Counted from the stretch's first letter, positions 33,856 to 45,701 are shown. The stretch is DNA of 64,000 bases from Emydura subglobosa (GCA_007922225.1 ML679995.1:5770689-5834688), one strand, 5' to 3'. Made by a program: numbers and translations. The notes: generated from the letters alone by a model not told the origin.

Positions 33856-34549
33856 GAGTCATTAGAACAACAGGCATCCTGATGGAATACAGTTATTTGC
33901 CCTCCTCCACCATCACATTCGCTATTGTTTGATTCCCCATCACAGCTGCATGCAGACTTTAGCTCAGTCCCCCTCCATTTCACAGCCTTCCCTTATAAAC
34001 CTTTATTAAGGCTTTATGTTACACAACTATCAGCGATACAGAACTATTGCACTTCAGCTTCCAGGCGACCGAGTGCATTAAAACTCCTTTCATGGAATGG
34101 CAGGAGCTAATTCCTCATTTTTACTGGCTGGGAACTGAACCTTAATAGACTGCAGAGCACAGAACTCATAAACCACTCTGGTAACGGGGGAGTGGTAGGG
34201 AGAAGTTTGTTGCCGAGGTTATGAAATTAAAAAACGAGAAGAAAGATCTAAACTAAATGGCAGCAAGGAATCCACCCCACACGTGGTGGAGTTAACCTCA
34301 CCTGTATGACAGCAATGTCACAGTCTCTGAAATGGGGCCGTGCTTTAGCAGAAATGAAGCATCACTCCGAGGTACTGGAACAAAATCAGCCCTCATTTGT
34401 AGCTTTCAGTTCTTGGGAGGCAGTTTGGAATGGTAGCTCAGGTGAAAGTTAATTTTGCCTTGCTACCAGTGTGAAATCCGTCTGTCAGTATTTCCCTCAA
34501 TCACCTCTGTGCTTTTTTCTCCCCTGTGGAATATACAATACCTAGCTCT
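33856..34549. other. Non-coding stretch, nothing recognised
   Basis: No gene or named repeat is visible. Confidence 0.4.
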
Positions 34550-36467
34550 TAGGTTTTTTTTTAAAAAAACCCTGCTTTACAGAGGAAGTGAAGGCTGCCA
34601 TAAAAAAATAAAAATAGAACAATATATATAACAAATGGAAGAAAAGGGAAATTGATAGTAATGAATATAAATCAGAAGCTAGGAATTGTAGAAAATTCAC
34701 AGGGGACACGAAGCAGAAATGTATGGCCAGCAAAATTAAGGACAATTAGAAGGAGGTTTTTTAAAGTATATTATGAACAAAAAGAATCCTATCAATGGTG
34801 GTCCATTATGAAATGGAAATGGTAGAATTATCAGTAATAATGCAGAAGAGGCAGTAAATATTCAATGTTTAATAAATATTTCCGTTTTGTATTCTGGAAG
34901 AAAACAGACAATGTAGTCACATATTATATTATACTACTCTTTCCAGTCTACTTGTATCTCAGGAGGATATTAAACAACAGCTACTAAAATTTAAACATTT
35001 TTAAAGCACCAGGTCTAGATAACTTTCATCCAAGAGTTTTGAAAGAGCTGGCTGAGGAACACACTGGACCATTGATGTTGATTTTCAATAAGTCTTGCAA
35101 CACCAGGGAAGTTCCAGAAGACTGGAAGAAGGCTAATATTGTGCCAATGTTTTAAAAAGATAAATAGGATGACTCAGGTAATTATAGGCCTGTCAGTCTG
35201 ACATCGATTCCAGGCAAGATAATGGAGCAGCTGATATGGGAATCAATTAATAAAGAATTAAAGGAGGTTAATGTAATTAATGCCAATCAACATGAGTTTA
35301 TGGAAAATATATCCTGTCAAATTTAACTTGATATCTTTTTTTTTTGATGAGATTACAAGTTTGGTGAATAAAGGTAATAGTGTTGATGTAATATACCTAG
35401 ACTTCTGGAAGGTGTTTGATTTTGTGCAGGAACAACATTTTGATTGAAAAACTAGAACAGTATAAAATTAATATGGCACATGTTAAATGGATTAAAAACT
35501 GGCTAATTGATAGACTTCAAATATTCATTGTAAATGTGGAATCATCATCAAGTGTGTGTGTTTTCTGGGGGGTCCAGCAGGGATCTGTTCTTGGCCCTAT
35601 GCTACTTAACATTTTTATTAATGGCCTGAAAGAAAACAAAATCATCAATGATCAAGTTTTCAGGAGATACAAACATTTTGGGGGTGTGGTAAATGAGGAG
35701 GACAGGTCCCTGACACAGAGCAATCTGGGTTGCTTGGTAAACTGGGTGCCATATTTACATGATGGGCCACTCTATCCTGGGAAACAGCAACTTTGAAAAA
35801 TATTTGGGGGTTGTGGTGGACAAATCAACTGACTACGAGCTCCCAATGTGACACTGTGGTAAAGAGGGTCAAAATGCAATCTTTGGATACATAAACAGTG
35901 GAATCTGAGGCAGGAGCAGAGAGGGTATTTAACCTTTATATTTGGCACTTGTTCAACCACTGCTGGAATACCATGTGTGGTTTTGGTGTCCATCATTCAA
36001 GGATGTTGAAAAATTGGAGAGGGTTCAGAGAAGAGCCCCAGGAATGATTCAAGGATTAGAAAACACACGTTATTGTGATAGACTCAAGGAGTTCCAACTA
36101 TTTAGCCTAATAAGGAAAAGGTTAAGAGATGAGACTTGATTACAGTCTATAAATACCTACATGGGGAAGAAATATGTAATAGTGGGCACTTCGATCTAGC
36201 CGAGAATGTATAACACAATCCAATGGCTGGAAGTTGAAGCTAGACAAATTTAGACCAGAAATAAGGCGTATATTTTTAATGATGACAGTAATTAACAATT
36301 GGAACAACTTCTCAGTATGGCGGTGGATTCTTCATCACGGAGAATTTTTAAATCAGGATTGGATGTTTTCTGAAACACACGCTCTAGGAATTACTTTGGG
36401 GGAGTTCTATGACCTGTGCTATACAGGTCTGACTAGATGATCACAATGGTCCTGTCTGACCTACACA
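34550..36467 (+). mobile_element. Degenerate CR1 LINE, about 1.9 kb
   Basis: Covers most of the CR1 reverse transcriptase and the 3' UTR, 5'-truncated and broken by many stops. Visible protein motifs: APGLDNFHPRVLKELAEEH (35.0 kb), EDWKKANIVPMF then NYRPVSLTSIPGKIMEQ (35.2 kb), GVQQGSVLGPMLLNIFINGL (35.57-35.63 kb), and [20 protein letters not shown] (36.0 kb). The sequence ends CTGACTAGATGATCACAATGGTCCTGTCTGACC. The 'FADD' box lies in a shifted, deleted stretch around 35.66-35.80 kb and is not readable. Much more diverged than the CR1 at 48.3 kb. The open frames at 35416-35796 and 35942-36139 belong to it. Confidence 0.9.
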
Positions 36468-36599
36468 GTGTATCAGCAGCAGCTCTTTATGTATGGTATG
36501 ATGCCCCAGAGCTCATTCACCAGGCTTCTACCCTTTCCACTTTTAAGCCCGTCTTACAGATACTTTTCACCCATGTTTGTTCCAGGGAAGCATGTAACT

Positions 36600-36735
36600 T
36601 CTAACTTAGATTTTGAGCTCAATGGGGGTGGGGACCATCTTTTTATTTTGAATTTGTACAACACCTAGCACAATAGGGTCCCAAACTATGGCTGGGCAGC
36701 TAGGCACTAAGACAATACAATTAATTAATAAATTG
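36600..36735 (+). repeat. SINE/LINE tail
   Basis: AGATTTTGAGCTCAATGGGG, TTGTACAACACCTAGCACAATAGGG and CTAGGCACTAAGACAATACAA are the tail shared by SINEs here, ending in ATTAATTAATAAAT. The head is absent. Confidence 0.7.
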
Positions 36736-37629
36736 CCTATTCTGTTCCCCACACCTCTGCCTACTTCTCCGTTCCTACACTCTGAGCATCTTGGATCAGG
36801 AACCATCTCCTTCTTGAATGTCTGGAAAGCATCCAGGTCAACCTGGCTACCACCCTAAATATTCAATAACAGGAGATGTGCCATGGCCCTTCCTGGCTGT
36901 GAATTGGCATTGAGCTGAGGAGGTCCAGTCCTGTCCATGCACACACATGTTGGTTGCATAACATATATCTGGGACAAGGATTTGGAGGCAGGGTAGAAGG
37001 GGAAAAAAAGAAAGAAAAAGGAAGCTAATTTCTGGAGATATTTGTTTTTCAGGGTTTCTTCTTTTCCTCCCCTATCAGATGCAGTAAAGGCAAAAGTAGT
37101 ATCACAGATGGCAGGGTTTTGGGGAGAAAAGGGTAAGCTACATTTAAAAAAAATTCCCAGTTTCATCAGAGAAGAATTTGGAACTAAACTCTGTAGCCAC
37201 TTAGCTTGCTGCTGACAAAAGGTGACACTGGTCCCCTGCCATGCTGTATGATTCCAGGAGCTGGACTCACTGGGGATGGGATGATATTGCTTACTGGAAT
37301 AGCACAAAGTCACACTGCTCTCTGGCCCAAGAAAGGGAATTATTAGGATATTAAGAAATCTACAACCCAAGAGCACAGTTTCATAAACACAGTTCTGCTC
37401 CAGTCAGCATTACGCTGACTGGCGGTACTCCAAAAGGTGAGGTAAGTTAGTCCATGCATCAGGGGCTGCTCAAAATTGGAGTTGAAGATAATTCTCCATT
37501 TTAGGCAGCAAATACATCATGTATTTTGACTTCAGAAGTGGAAGGATTATCAAATATACAACAAGCATCTAACAGCAGATACTTTTCCCCGCTTAACAAG
37601 TTATCCTATCATACTCTGGGTTAGGATCT
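36736..37629. other. Non-coding stretch
   Basis: A 173-codon minus-strand frame (36855-37376), the longest non-LINE frame here, has no recognisable domain and biased low-complexity parts. A 9-bp-stem hairpin, CCAGTCAGCATTACGCTGACTGG, lies near 37400-37422. Confidence 0.4.
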
Positions 37630-37935
37630 GATTATGGGCCAGAATCTCAAACATGGGGGCACAAAGCAGCCAGATTCTGGCAGTAACTGGCCAACTTAGA
37701 ATTCCCCTGGCAGAGGGGAACTCTGAACTGGCATAAGCTGCCCCCTCTGCCAGCCCCAAATATCCAACCCCAACGTGGGGACAAGCCGGGAGCTCTGCTA
37801 CACTGATCTTCAGCCAGTGTATGGGCCCTTAAGACCACACACCAATGGTGGAAGTTAGAGTAGCCCCTGGGTTGCTCTAACTTATATTGGTCTGGGACTG
37901 GCACAGACCATCCTGTAGGACAGTAGAGCCACAAC
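37630..37935. repeat. Probable dispersed repeat with internal inversions
   Basis: GGGCCAGAATCTCAAACATGG, AACTGGCATAAGCTGCCCCC and AGATCAGAGTTTAGGTGTAGG follow the wording of turtle 'gggccagattctc' repeats. GTTAGAGTAGCCCCTGGGTTGCTCTAAC (about 37854-37881) is a hairpin within it. Confidence 0.45.
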
Positions 37936-38224
37936 TGGCTCCCTGACAACCCCACCACTCTCCTGCTCAGATCAGAGTTTAGGTGTAGGATGGAATCAAG
38001 CCCTAGCCAGACATGTACATGAATAATAAGACTTTTCAATTACAGTATGCCTTGGACAAAATATTAAGGGAAATATCCACCTTGTGCTTCAGGGCACAAG
38101 CCAAGCAGGCCAAATTATTGACATTAATAGGAAAAGTTCCATTAGCTTTAATAGGAGCTGGATCGGACCGTAACTGCCTGGGATTAAAAACACCAGTCCT
38201 CTCCCCTTCCCTCCTACCCCCCTG

Positions 38225-38340
38225 GGTACCTTGTTGCATAGTTCTTCTTTCCAAGGGTTTTACACTTGCCTCAGAAGCATTTGGCACTGGCCTCTTTCTC
38301 AAACAGGATGCTAGACTAGGCCAACTTTTGTCGCATCAGC
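38225..38340 (+). mobile_element. CR1 3' tail fragment
   Basis: GCCTCAGAAGCATTTGGCACTGG and AACAGGATGCTAGACTAGGCC match the CR1 3' UTR wording seen at 3.58 kb (GAAGCACCTGGCATTGG, AGGATACTGGGCTAGATGG). Short and diverged. Confidence 0.55.
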
Positions 38341-38569
38341 ATAATATGCCAATTCCTCTGCTCCTAAATCTCTGAGGTTGAGGTTGAAGCTGAACTCCTT
38401 TCTCATTCTTAGAAGGGGTCCTCAAGGAGAAGGTTGAGTAGAAAGTGAGTGTATTTGTCATCTGGGTATTTCTCATTCAAGACAGTCTCTGCCATTGCAG
38501 GGGCGTCAGGCGTTGGTCTATAGCAGTCCCTCCTGTTCTCTGCCTGTGACACACAATAGTTTAGCTTCC

Positions 38570-38734
38570 TGAGGGCTGTAACTTTGGTCTAATTCTGGTT
38601 GTTGGGTTAGCGTGCGGGTGGCTGTGGGGTGTTGTGGCCTGTGATATACAGGAGGTCAGACCAGATGATCCAGTGGGCCCTTCTGGCCTTAAACTCTATG
38701 ACTATAATAAACTTCTTTATGATTCTATGGAAAT
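38570..38734 (+). mobile_element. CR1 3' end
   Basis: GTTGTGGCCTGTGATATACAGG, AGGTCAGACCAGATGATCCAG and CCCTTCTGGCCTTAAACTCTATG, with a terminal TATGATTCTATGG. Strongly matches CR1 3' UTR and octamer tail. Confidence 0.8.
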
Positions 38735-38972
38735 TATTTCATTTTATATTTTGTCTAAATTTTCCATTTTTGGCAACCCCTTCCCCCCCCTCAAAAAAAA
38801 AGCTACAAGATTTTCAAGTTTTGAAAACCATACACCTAAAATTCTGGCTGGAAAAAAAAAATCAAAAGAAATGAAAAATCAAGGGTTTATTTTCAGTGAC
38901 AACTTTCTTTTAGAGAAAAAGGCAATTTTCTTCTGGAAAAAAATAATTGAACAAAAAATATTTGACCAGCAG
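38735..38972. mobile_element. MITE with GACCAGC right end
   Basis: Starts right after the CR1 octamer tail and ends ATATTTGACCAGCAGTAG. The body is the family's A/T-rich 'GGAAAAAAA...CAAGTTTTGAAAA' fold-back wording. The left inverted end is unclear. Confidence 0.45.
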
Positions 38973-39751
38973 TAGGGTCAAGAAGTGAGCAATACTGAGG
39001 AAGCTTTCACACATCAACACCTGCAATAAACCTGTGTCTGGGCATAAAGAGTCCTAAATTCAAGTCTGATTTTGAGCCAAAATCTGTCTCTGAAATCCAC
39101 TGATTTCAGCTACATTACTCCTGATGGACAAGGATCAGATCAGAATCTTGCCCTTGTTCTTCTGGGCTGCAATTCCAGCACCAGATTTGCTCATCAAAAA
39201 GATTTTCTCTCTTTAAAAAAAAAGTATGAAAAACAACATTTTAAAACATTTTTAATGACACCAAATTCCACTGAAATGAGCTCATTTGTCATCACAGCTC
39301 ATCATCGATTGGTATGTAGACATTCTTTGCAAAATTGGAACAGATCAGGAGTAAATCTCACATAAAAAGCATTGTTCTATTGATTTGTAGCACTAGTTAG
39401 TAACCCCTCCACCAACATAACTGCCAGCCACTTTAATAACAATGTAATCCTCCGATAGAGAGGAGTTCGTCTGCCTTTCAATCCACTCTGAGTCATCCTG
39501 TATCTGTTAATGAGAAATTGAAACAGACCAAGGCGCCCCATGAGAAAGCATGGTTACTATTGAGAGACTCCACCACACTGATTTAACTACGTCTGGCATT
39601 TCCACATGTAATGCCCAAAGCAATCACATTAAAAAAAAAAGAAAAAACCCAACCCAAGTAACACCTAATAAGGTTGCACCAGTGTGAGCTATTGAAGTTA
39701 TTTATATGATTCCCTCTTCCATTATATCTGAGAATTTCACCAGCATTAATG
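38973..39751. other. Non-coding stretch, nothing recognised
   Basis: No gene or named repeat is visible. Its start overlaps the end of a 113-codon frame with no domain. Confidence 0.4.
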
Positions 39752-40222
39752 TATTTAGACCCCTGTGAGGTTTGGAAGTGCTACTATCCCCAGAGGGGGA
39801 AATGAAGCACAAGGAGACTAAGGGTATGTCTCCACAATGGAGACAATACTGGCAAAGCTACGTCACTGTAGCTAAACCGGCATAAGCACGTAGTGCAGAC
39901 GCAATACACCAACAGAATGGGTTTTTCCATCAGTGTAGGAACATCAGATCCCTAAAGGACAGGTAGCTATGTGGATGGTGGCATTCTTCTGTTGACACAG
40001 CTGTGTCTACACTGTGGGTTAGGTTGGCATAGCTACATGAGTCAGGGATGTGGGATTTTTTTCACGCTCCCTGAGCTATGTAGCTATATCAACCTAGCTT
40101 TTAAGTGCTGACAAAGCCTCAGTCATTTGCCCAAGGTCTCTCAGGGAGTTTGGGGGCAGAGCAGGGAATTGAAACTGTATCTCTAGAATGTCTTAACAGC
40201 CTAACCTCTGCACCATCCTTTA
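39752..40222 (-). repeat. MIR/CORE-like SINE split by a MITE
   Basis: Left part (plus strand): CTGTGAGGTTTGGAAGTGCTAC and AAATGAAGCACAAGGAGACTAA. Right part: GTCATTTGCCCAAGGTCTCTC, GCAGAGCAGGGAATTGAAAC and CTAACCTCTGCACC. The joined sequence is a SINE in reverse. The interruption is the next feature. Confidence 0.75.
39822..40118. mobile_element. 297-bp MITE inserted in a SINE
   Basis: The left end GGGTATGTCTCCACAATGG follows TAA (39819-39821). The right end is GTGCTGACAAAGCC followed by TCA (40119-40121), a decayed TAA. Removing it with one triplet restores a SINE-like GACTAAGTCATTTGCC. Interior inversions include CTACGTCACTGTAGCTAAACCGG against AGCTATGTAGCTATATC. Confidence 0.75.
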
Positions 40223-40297
40223 ACTGAAGGCAGAATTGGGGCCATTGAGATTCAGTCAATACAAGAAGTGAAGCGACCGTTACAAATACACACACAA

Positions 40298-40515
40298 AGG
40301 GCTGGATTCCGATCTCATGTACACTGACTCCCCTGCGATCCATGGAGTCCCGTCAGGGCGAGGGGAGAAGTAGGCCATCGGACACTTTTTTCAATGGATG
40401 GTCAGCCTGATCCTGCCGCCCACTTATGCCAGTGTAAATCAGGAGCAACTCCAATTAAATTAATGGAGCGATGCAAGTGAAAAAGTGGCACAGAGCAGGA
40501 GCAGAATCCACTTAA
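40298..40515. repeat. GGTGTAA-family palindromic repeat
   Basis: GGGCTGGATTCCGATCTCATG, TTATGCCAGTGTAAATCAGGAG, CAACTCCAATTAAATTAATGG and GGAGCAGAATCC. Same word set as at 5.9 and 45.2 kb. Confidence 0.55.
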
Positions 40516-43500
40516 GCGAGACCCTGGCAGGAAGGACAGGAGCAGCTTCCCAGCTGGCCAGGCAATGCTGGGAAACCTGGAGACTGCAGGGCCTCTGCTG
40601 AATGAGGCAAGGAGTTAATAGAAGCAAAACAAATCCCCTTTATTTGCCTCAGGGTCAAAGGTCAGTGTAAGTAAATCATTAATTAACACGCTGGCGCCTC
40701 AGCACTATTGACAAGGGTTTGTGTACACAGTGGGACAAGAGCACCCCCTGCAATTAAGCAGCCAGTGAACTTTTCTCCTCCTGCTGTTTCCTGATCAGCG
40801 CAAGCAGGCTCAGTGACTCCTTTATCATCCTGCAATGGAGCTCTTGATTCTTCCTTTCAGCGCTGGTTACTGAATGGATCCCCCAGCCTCTAAAAACCCA
40901 CCCTCAAGAGCCAGCCTCCTTTACCTCCCTGCTTCCCTAATGCAGGCAGCACCAGTTTTGTTACGAAGCTACGAAAACCCTAACGTGTGTATTTATTCTA
41001 CGTCCATGCTCAGGTGGAGCAGCACACACAATCTCAGGCTGGAAAATCCCAGAAACTCAGTGAGAACGTTTCTGATGTAAGAAACCACAACAGATTTGTC
41101 AGAAAGGAAACGTTTTTCCCCTGGGATTTTAACAAAAATCAACTTTCCTAATTCATTACTGGCCTGTTCCTGAATTTTCATAAAACGTCTGTTGATGGCT
41201 TTACAAACCAGACAGGCTGCCTATCAGGAAACGGCTCCATTAATGTTAATTTCAGGGTTTGATTTTTAGTGCTGCTGAGTATCCACAGTTCCTATTGAGT
41301 AGCCCAAGAGCTGGGAGTGCTCATCATTGAGCACTAGGCCTACAATTTTCAAGAGTTGGTATGAAACATTTTTTCTGGTTTACTTTGGGTGGGATCTCAT
41401 CTCTCCTGTTACTTTGTACTTGAGGTAGAGAAGCAGCTGTGCCAAGAAGTTCAGCTCTAGAATCATAATTTCCCCAGCTTCAGATCTCCTGGGGTCCATG
41501 ATTTAAAGGTTAAGGAAATGGACCTAAGCGCTAAAGTTCAGATTTGGATCCAAATCTGAACTTTTTTAGTGTCCTAGAAAACTTAGGACTCGAGTTCCAG
41601 TTCCAGCCCCAGATTTGGATGAGCCAATAGGGGTTTCAATAGTGAAAGCCAGTCTAAAGAACCAAGCATTGCTTGATTTCATGTTGTAATCACAGACTTT
41701 GGTTCAGTTTCCATCTGACACTGCCAATCAGCCCGTTCTTGCTAATTTTTCATCTCAATTCAGTGACATTATTTATCTGCTCAGTGACTAGAAAACACAT
41801 TGTTCTAGCTAAATCCCCTATTAATAAAAGCATCTTGACATCCAGCTTTCCTCATCCCTACACAATGTTCAAAAACATTAAAGCCTCCAGCCCAAAACTA
41901 ATGATACAACCCACACAGCCTTCACGTAAGCCTCTCTAGTACAGGATCTAATATCAAAGAGGTGAATATTGGAAATGTTCCTTCAGTTATCTGTAACACT
42001 AGGCTAGTTTGGAAGCCCCCAGGTGGCAGATAACTTTCTTTACCTAGCTCACCTTCTTAACCAGCAGGGGAGAGTCATTTCTATAGTATCTGCAGCAATT
42101 TGTTGCTTCTTGGAAATAGCACCACGCTGTCCCGAATACTCCTCCAAGTAACACAGTCTAGCAGCATTAAGATCAATTCAGGGAAGCGTATACCGCCCAC
42201 TGATGTTGTTAGGAGCTACGGGTGCACACCTGGGACAGAATTGAGCTCAGCACTGGTCCACTAGCATGCTGCTCAGATTTCGGAACGATGCCCGGGCAAG
42301 GTGACACTAGAAAGGACTGGTATGGAAGCTGTAGACTGTGAAACTCATGTGTCTCTCTACTGCTAAACTTTATAACTAGTAATTATAGGGTATCCCATCT
42401 TCCCCATCTGTGTGTGACATTTTAAACCCAGGTTCTGTTGTAGGCTGCAGAGACCATCATGCCCCTCTAACTAGCCTCCCCCCTTTGATGTATTGTTGCT
42501 ATCTCTTGTTTACAGTAATAGTACCTCCCAGAAAGCACTTCTGCCAAAACAAAGTGTCCCCTGGCAGGTAATGGGGTTCCACGCAGACAATGCATGCATT
42601 CATCGCTCTAGTATTTTTAGTCATTAAGGCTGGGGGGTTTGGAGAATCAAGTGCCCCCAAAGGCATCCAATCTGCACTTGCTTTCTGCACCTCTTCATGA
42701 CCCTACACATCCTTAGCAACCAGTTTACAGCCCTGGCAGTAGCTACATGGAAATGCCACTCAAAACAATCCCTAGATCAATGACTGTTAAATGCGGAAAG
42801 CTGCTAGCTACCAAATTAGCAGCACATAATTAGTTGCATACATAAACCTCTTAAAACTATAGGCACTTGGTGTTGAGATTAGTCAATTAACTTTGTCAGT
42901 GCACAGGAGAACAGGTGAAATGCTCATATTTATATTTTACTATTAAGCCTGGGACATGGGTGAGTAAATACTTTAGGCCAAAGCCCTGACAGCCTTATTT
43001 AGATCTGGCACATTCTTCGGGGTTTTGCTCAAGTAACCGCTGTGTATCACCGGAGTGAAGACTTCAGGTGCTGGCTCTGTGTTTGACAGCCCATCAAAGG
43101 GTGGCTGAAGAGTTAGCAGGATCAGCAAAGTAAGCCTGAGCTTCCACTGAAACCAATGGTATTTCACACCCTAGCCAAAGCAGGATTGTACCCGCAGCAT
43201 CTGCTGCAGTCCTTTGTCCAGTCCAGATTTAAACGGCTGCCATTCCCCTAACAGAATATTGCGCAGTCCAACAGATCATTTTGCCTTTCGATATCCACTG
43301 ACGTTTCATCTCATTGTAGGGTGATCATCTTCAGTTCATTGCCACAATCAAGAAGCTTCTTTCCCTGGAGGAGTGGCAGACTGGAAGAGATTAGCACCTG
43401 TCTCTCTTCTAGTTATCACTGGCAGGTATTTAAGGGAAGTGAGATATCAGCTTTGCCAAGGAGAACTAAGCTCCCAAAAGATAAGATGAATGTCTTGGGC

Positions 43501-43892
43501 CACTGAGCCAACTTGCATTCAGAACCCAGGAGCAAATGATTCTGTTTGCTTTGCAAGCAATGGTTTTGCTCTATTAGGGGAAATGCATTGCCATTATTAT
43601 AGTCAGCAGTAGGAGCGAATATAAAGAGTTGCCTAGAGGAAGACATCTGCAGTGACAACAAGTTTTACTGGCCCTACCAAACCCAAGGATCATGCTTCAG
43701 TCTTGGTACCACCTATCAGCTCCTTCTCTATTAACCAATTATTTACATATACACAAGCATACAGCTCTCTTGTAACAGTCAGCCATTGCCTTACATAAGC
43801 ACCAGGTGCTGGATATCTTTAATGAGCAGCCTTTAATTAAATACCTTCAATAATTCAGGTGTAGTCAAGAAAGCTCTGAAATTATTGTCATT
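40516..43892. other. Long stretch without recognised genes or repeats
   Basis: Nothing coding is recognisable. Contains the perfect palindrome at 41.5 kb. Near 42.06 kb, AACCAGCAGGGGAGAG is a weak CTCF-like word. Confidence 0.4.
41533..41564. repeat. Perfect 32-bp palindrome without spacer
   Basis: The 16-base half AAAGTTCAGATTTGGA is followed directly by its exact reverse complement. The symmetry centre is GGATCC. It can extrude as a cruciform. The flanks (CTAAGCGCT on one side, TTTAGTGTCC on the other) suggest the core of a palindromic repeat of the 'aaatctgaactt' type. Confidence 0.9.
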
Positions 43893-44005
43893 TGTATTAT
43901 GGCAGCACCAGGAAGAACCAACAGAGCTTGAGCCTGTTTGGGCTAAGCATTATACAAACATAATTAAAGACAATCTCTGCCCCAAAGAACGTGTGTCTAA
44001 CTAGA
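43893..44005 (-). repeat. LINE/SINE tail fragment
   Basis: TTATGGCAGCACCAGGAAGAACC, GGGCTAAGCATTATACAAACA, GACAATCTCTGCCCCAAAGAACG is the reversed shared tail. The SINE at 44.04 kb follows in the same orientation. Confidence 0.65.
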
Positions 44006-44039
44006 AAAGACTGACAAAGGTGGGGGGAAAGAATATTAA

Positions 44040-44270
44040 TATAATATTAATAATGCCTAGCTCTTATATAGTGCTTCTCATCAGTAGATCTCAGAAAGCT
44101 TTATAATTATCCTGTCAGTATAACCATCCCCATTTTACAGAGAGGTGGAAAGACTCGCCCAGGGTAACCCAGCAGTGGCAGAACCAAGAACAGAACCCTG
44201 ATCTTCTTGGTCTCAGTGCAATGCAGTGTTCTAGCCACTAGATCACATTATAGCGCCCTTGCTACTCCCG
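44040..44270 (-). repeat. MIR/CORE-like SINE, near complete
   Basis: Plus strand: TAGCTCTTATATAGTGCTTC, TAGATCTCAGAAAGCTTTATAA, CCCATTTTACAGAGAGGTGG, CTCGCCCAGGGTAACCCAGC, GCAGAACCAAGAACAGAACCC, then GTTCTAGCCACTAGATCACA at the tRNA-like end. The order is fully reversed family order with little internal loss. Confidence 0.85.
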
Positions 44271-44289
44271 TTGTATGTGTGAGAAACTG

Positions 44290-44400
44290 AGGCACAGTTT
44301 TCCAAAATACCTAATTTCCCTTTTCAAAAGTGATTTAAGCACTTAGCAATTGAAGTCTCATTCATTTTCAAATACACTTGTGCTCCTTTTGAAACAGGGA
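44290..44400. repeat. Palindromic repeat (TTTTCAAAAGTG type)
   Basis: CCCTTTTCAAAAGTGATTTAAGCACTTAGC and CACTTGTGCTCCTTTTGAAACAGGGAC are imperfect inverted segments, related to the MITEs at 8.6 and 59.9 kb. Confidence 0.5.
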
Positions 44401-44413
44401 CTTTGGTTGCTAA

Positions 44414-44677
44414 GGGCTTGTCTACATAGGAAAGTTTTCCTGCTTTAACCGTACCGGTATAGTTAAAGTAGCTGATTCCCCCCCAGTTTGGATGTAGTTA
44501 AACTGGTATAAAAAATATTTTACTTGTATAGCATATTCCTGTTTGGGAGGTAAAATAAAGTACACTAGCATAACTAAATCCACCTTCAAGCTTTCATTGG
44601 TATAACTATGGTGGTAAAAAATCCCATCCTAAATGACTTAGCTATACCAGTAAAACATTTCGGATGGAAACCAACCC
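44414..44677. mobile_element. 264-bp MITE with perfect TAA duplication
   Basis: Left end GGGCTTGTCTACATAGG and right end GGATGGAAACCAACCC are flanked by TAA at 44411-44413 and 44678-44680. The interior has repeated inverted words (GTACCGGTATAGTTAAAG, AACTGGTATAAAAAATA, TTGGTATAACTATGG, AGCTATACCAGTAAAAC). Confidence 0.75.
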
Positions 44678-44689
44678 TAAGGAAAACTT

Positions 44690-44785
44690 TAGCTAGAGAG
44701 ATTAAGTGATTTGCCCAACATTACTCAGACAGTCTAGGGCAGAGCTGGCAACCAAACTCCCATGGCTTAGCCACAAACTTTCTAC
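44690..44785 (-). repeat. SINE fragment, minus strand
   Basis: GAGAGATTAAGTGATTTGCCC, GGGCAGAGCTGGCAACCAAAC and CTCCCATGGCTTAGCC are the reversed CORE and head of the MIR/CORE-like family. The tail part is missing. Confidence 0.65.
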
Positions 44786-45239
44786 TGTGTATGGATAATT
44801 CTTGTCACATCAGTGTAAGGCTATCATAGCTACTTGACCATCTATGATTTTGGGGAAAATGTTTCTTATAAACGTGTTTAATGTAAATAAACCCTCTATT
44901 TATCTTTGTCTGTTAATAAATTCACACCCTATTAGAAAATCCTCCATACAAGAAGACCTACTGAGCTATATCATCTCATTTTAAGAGATTTCCTGTTGGT
45001 GGAATACAAAGCAGCCACCTGCAATCGCATACTGCTCAAAAGGATTTAAATAAACACACACAGATAATTAGATCAGTTAACCTTGCAAATTAAAACAAGC
45101 ACATTGTATTATCTCTAGTTTATCCTAAAAGCAAATATGAAGTTCTCTCAGATAAATAGTTTAATAAAGAGAACGAGGAGCACACACAAGCATCCTCATA
45201 TTATGTCCTCAGAGCATATTGGCTAATTCTGGTTCATGT

Positions 45240-45335
45240 AGGCCTGATTCTGATCAGTTTTACGCTGGTGGAACTTCACTGCAATCAGTGGAGTTACTTC
45301 TGGTTTATATCATCATTAGGGGTCAGAGTCTGCTC
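45240..45335. repeat. GGTGTAA-family palindromic repeat
   Basis: GGCCTGATTCTGATCAGTTTTACGC, GTGGAACTTCACTGCAATCAGTGGAGTTACTTC and GGGGTCAGAGTC: outer 'gattctgatc/ggtcagagtc' and inner 'aacttcactg/cagtggagtt' pairs are inverted. Confidence 0.6.
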
Positions 45336-45701
45336 TAATGTAAAGCTCAGCCCTATAGTGAGCAAGTCACCCTGTGAAACAGGGTTTCACTTTCTTCTTC
45401 AATGATTAAATTGCTTCAGATGAGATGGAGTTTCCTCTGTAGCTTGAAAGCCAAATATGGCCTGCTTACACGGCAGATAAGAGAAATGCAAACCAAACAT
45501 CGCTCTAGCAGCTGGTTAATACCAGATGTCCATTAACACAGTGTTCCGAACCTATAGTCATGGGAGGACAGCTAGATTCTTTGTGCCTTTTTCCTAATGA
45601 TGAACAGCTCATGTGTATGGTACAAAAGCAAACCGCATTAGTACAATGTTATTAGCATACTAGCCCCAATCTGAAAGAACAGACAGCTCCCCTGTAAATA
45701 A

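Noticed and set aside
36855..37376. 173-codon minus-strand open frame
   Set aside because: Longest non-LINE frame, but no domain, low-complexity phenylalanine runs and no supporting splice or promoter signal. Likely chance.
37400..37422. 9-bp-stem hairpin
   Set aside because: Short stems of this size occur often by chance in 64 kb.
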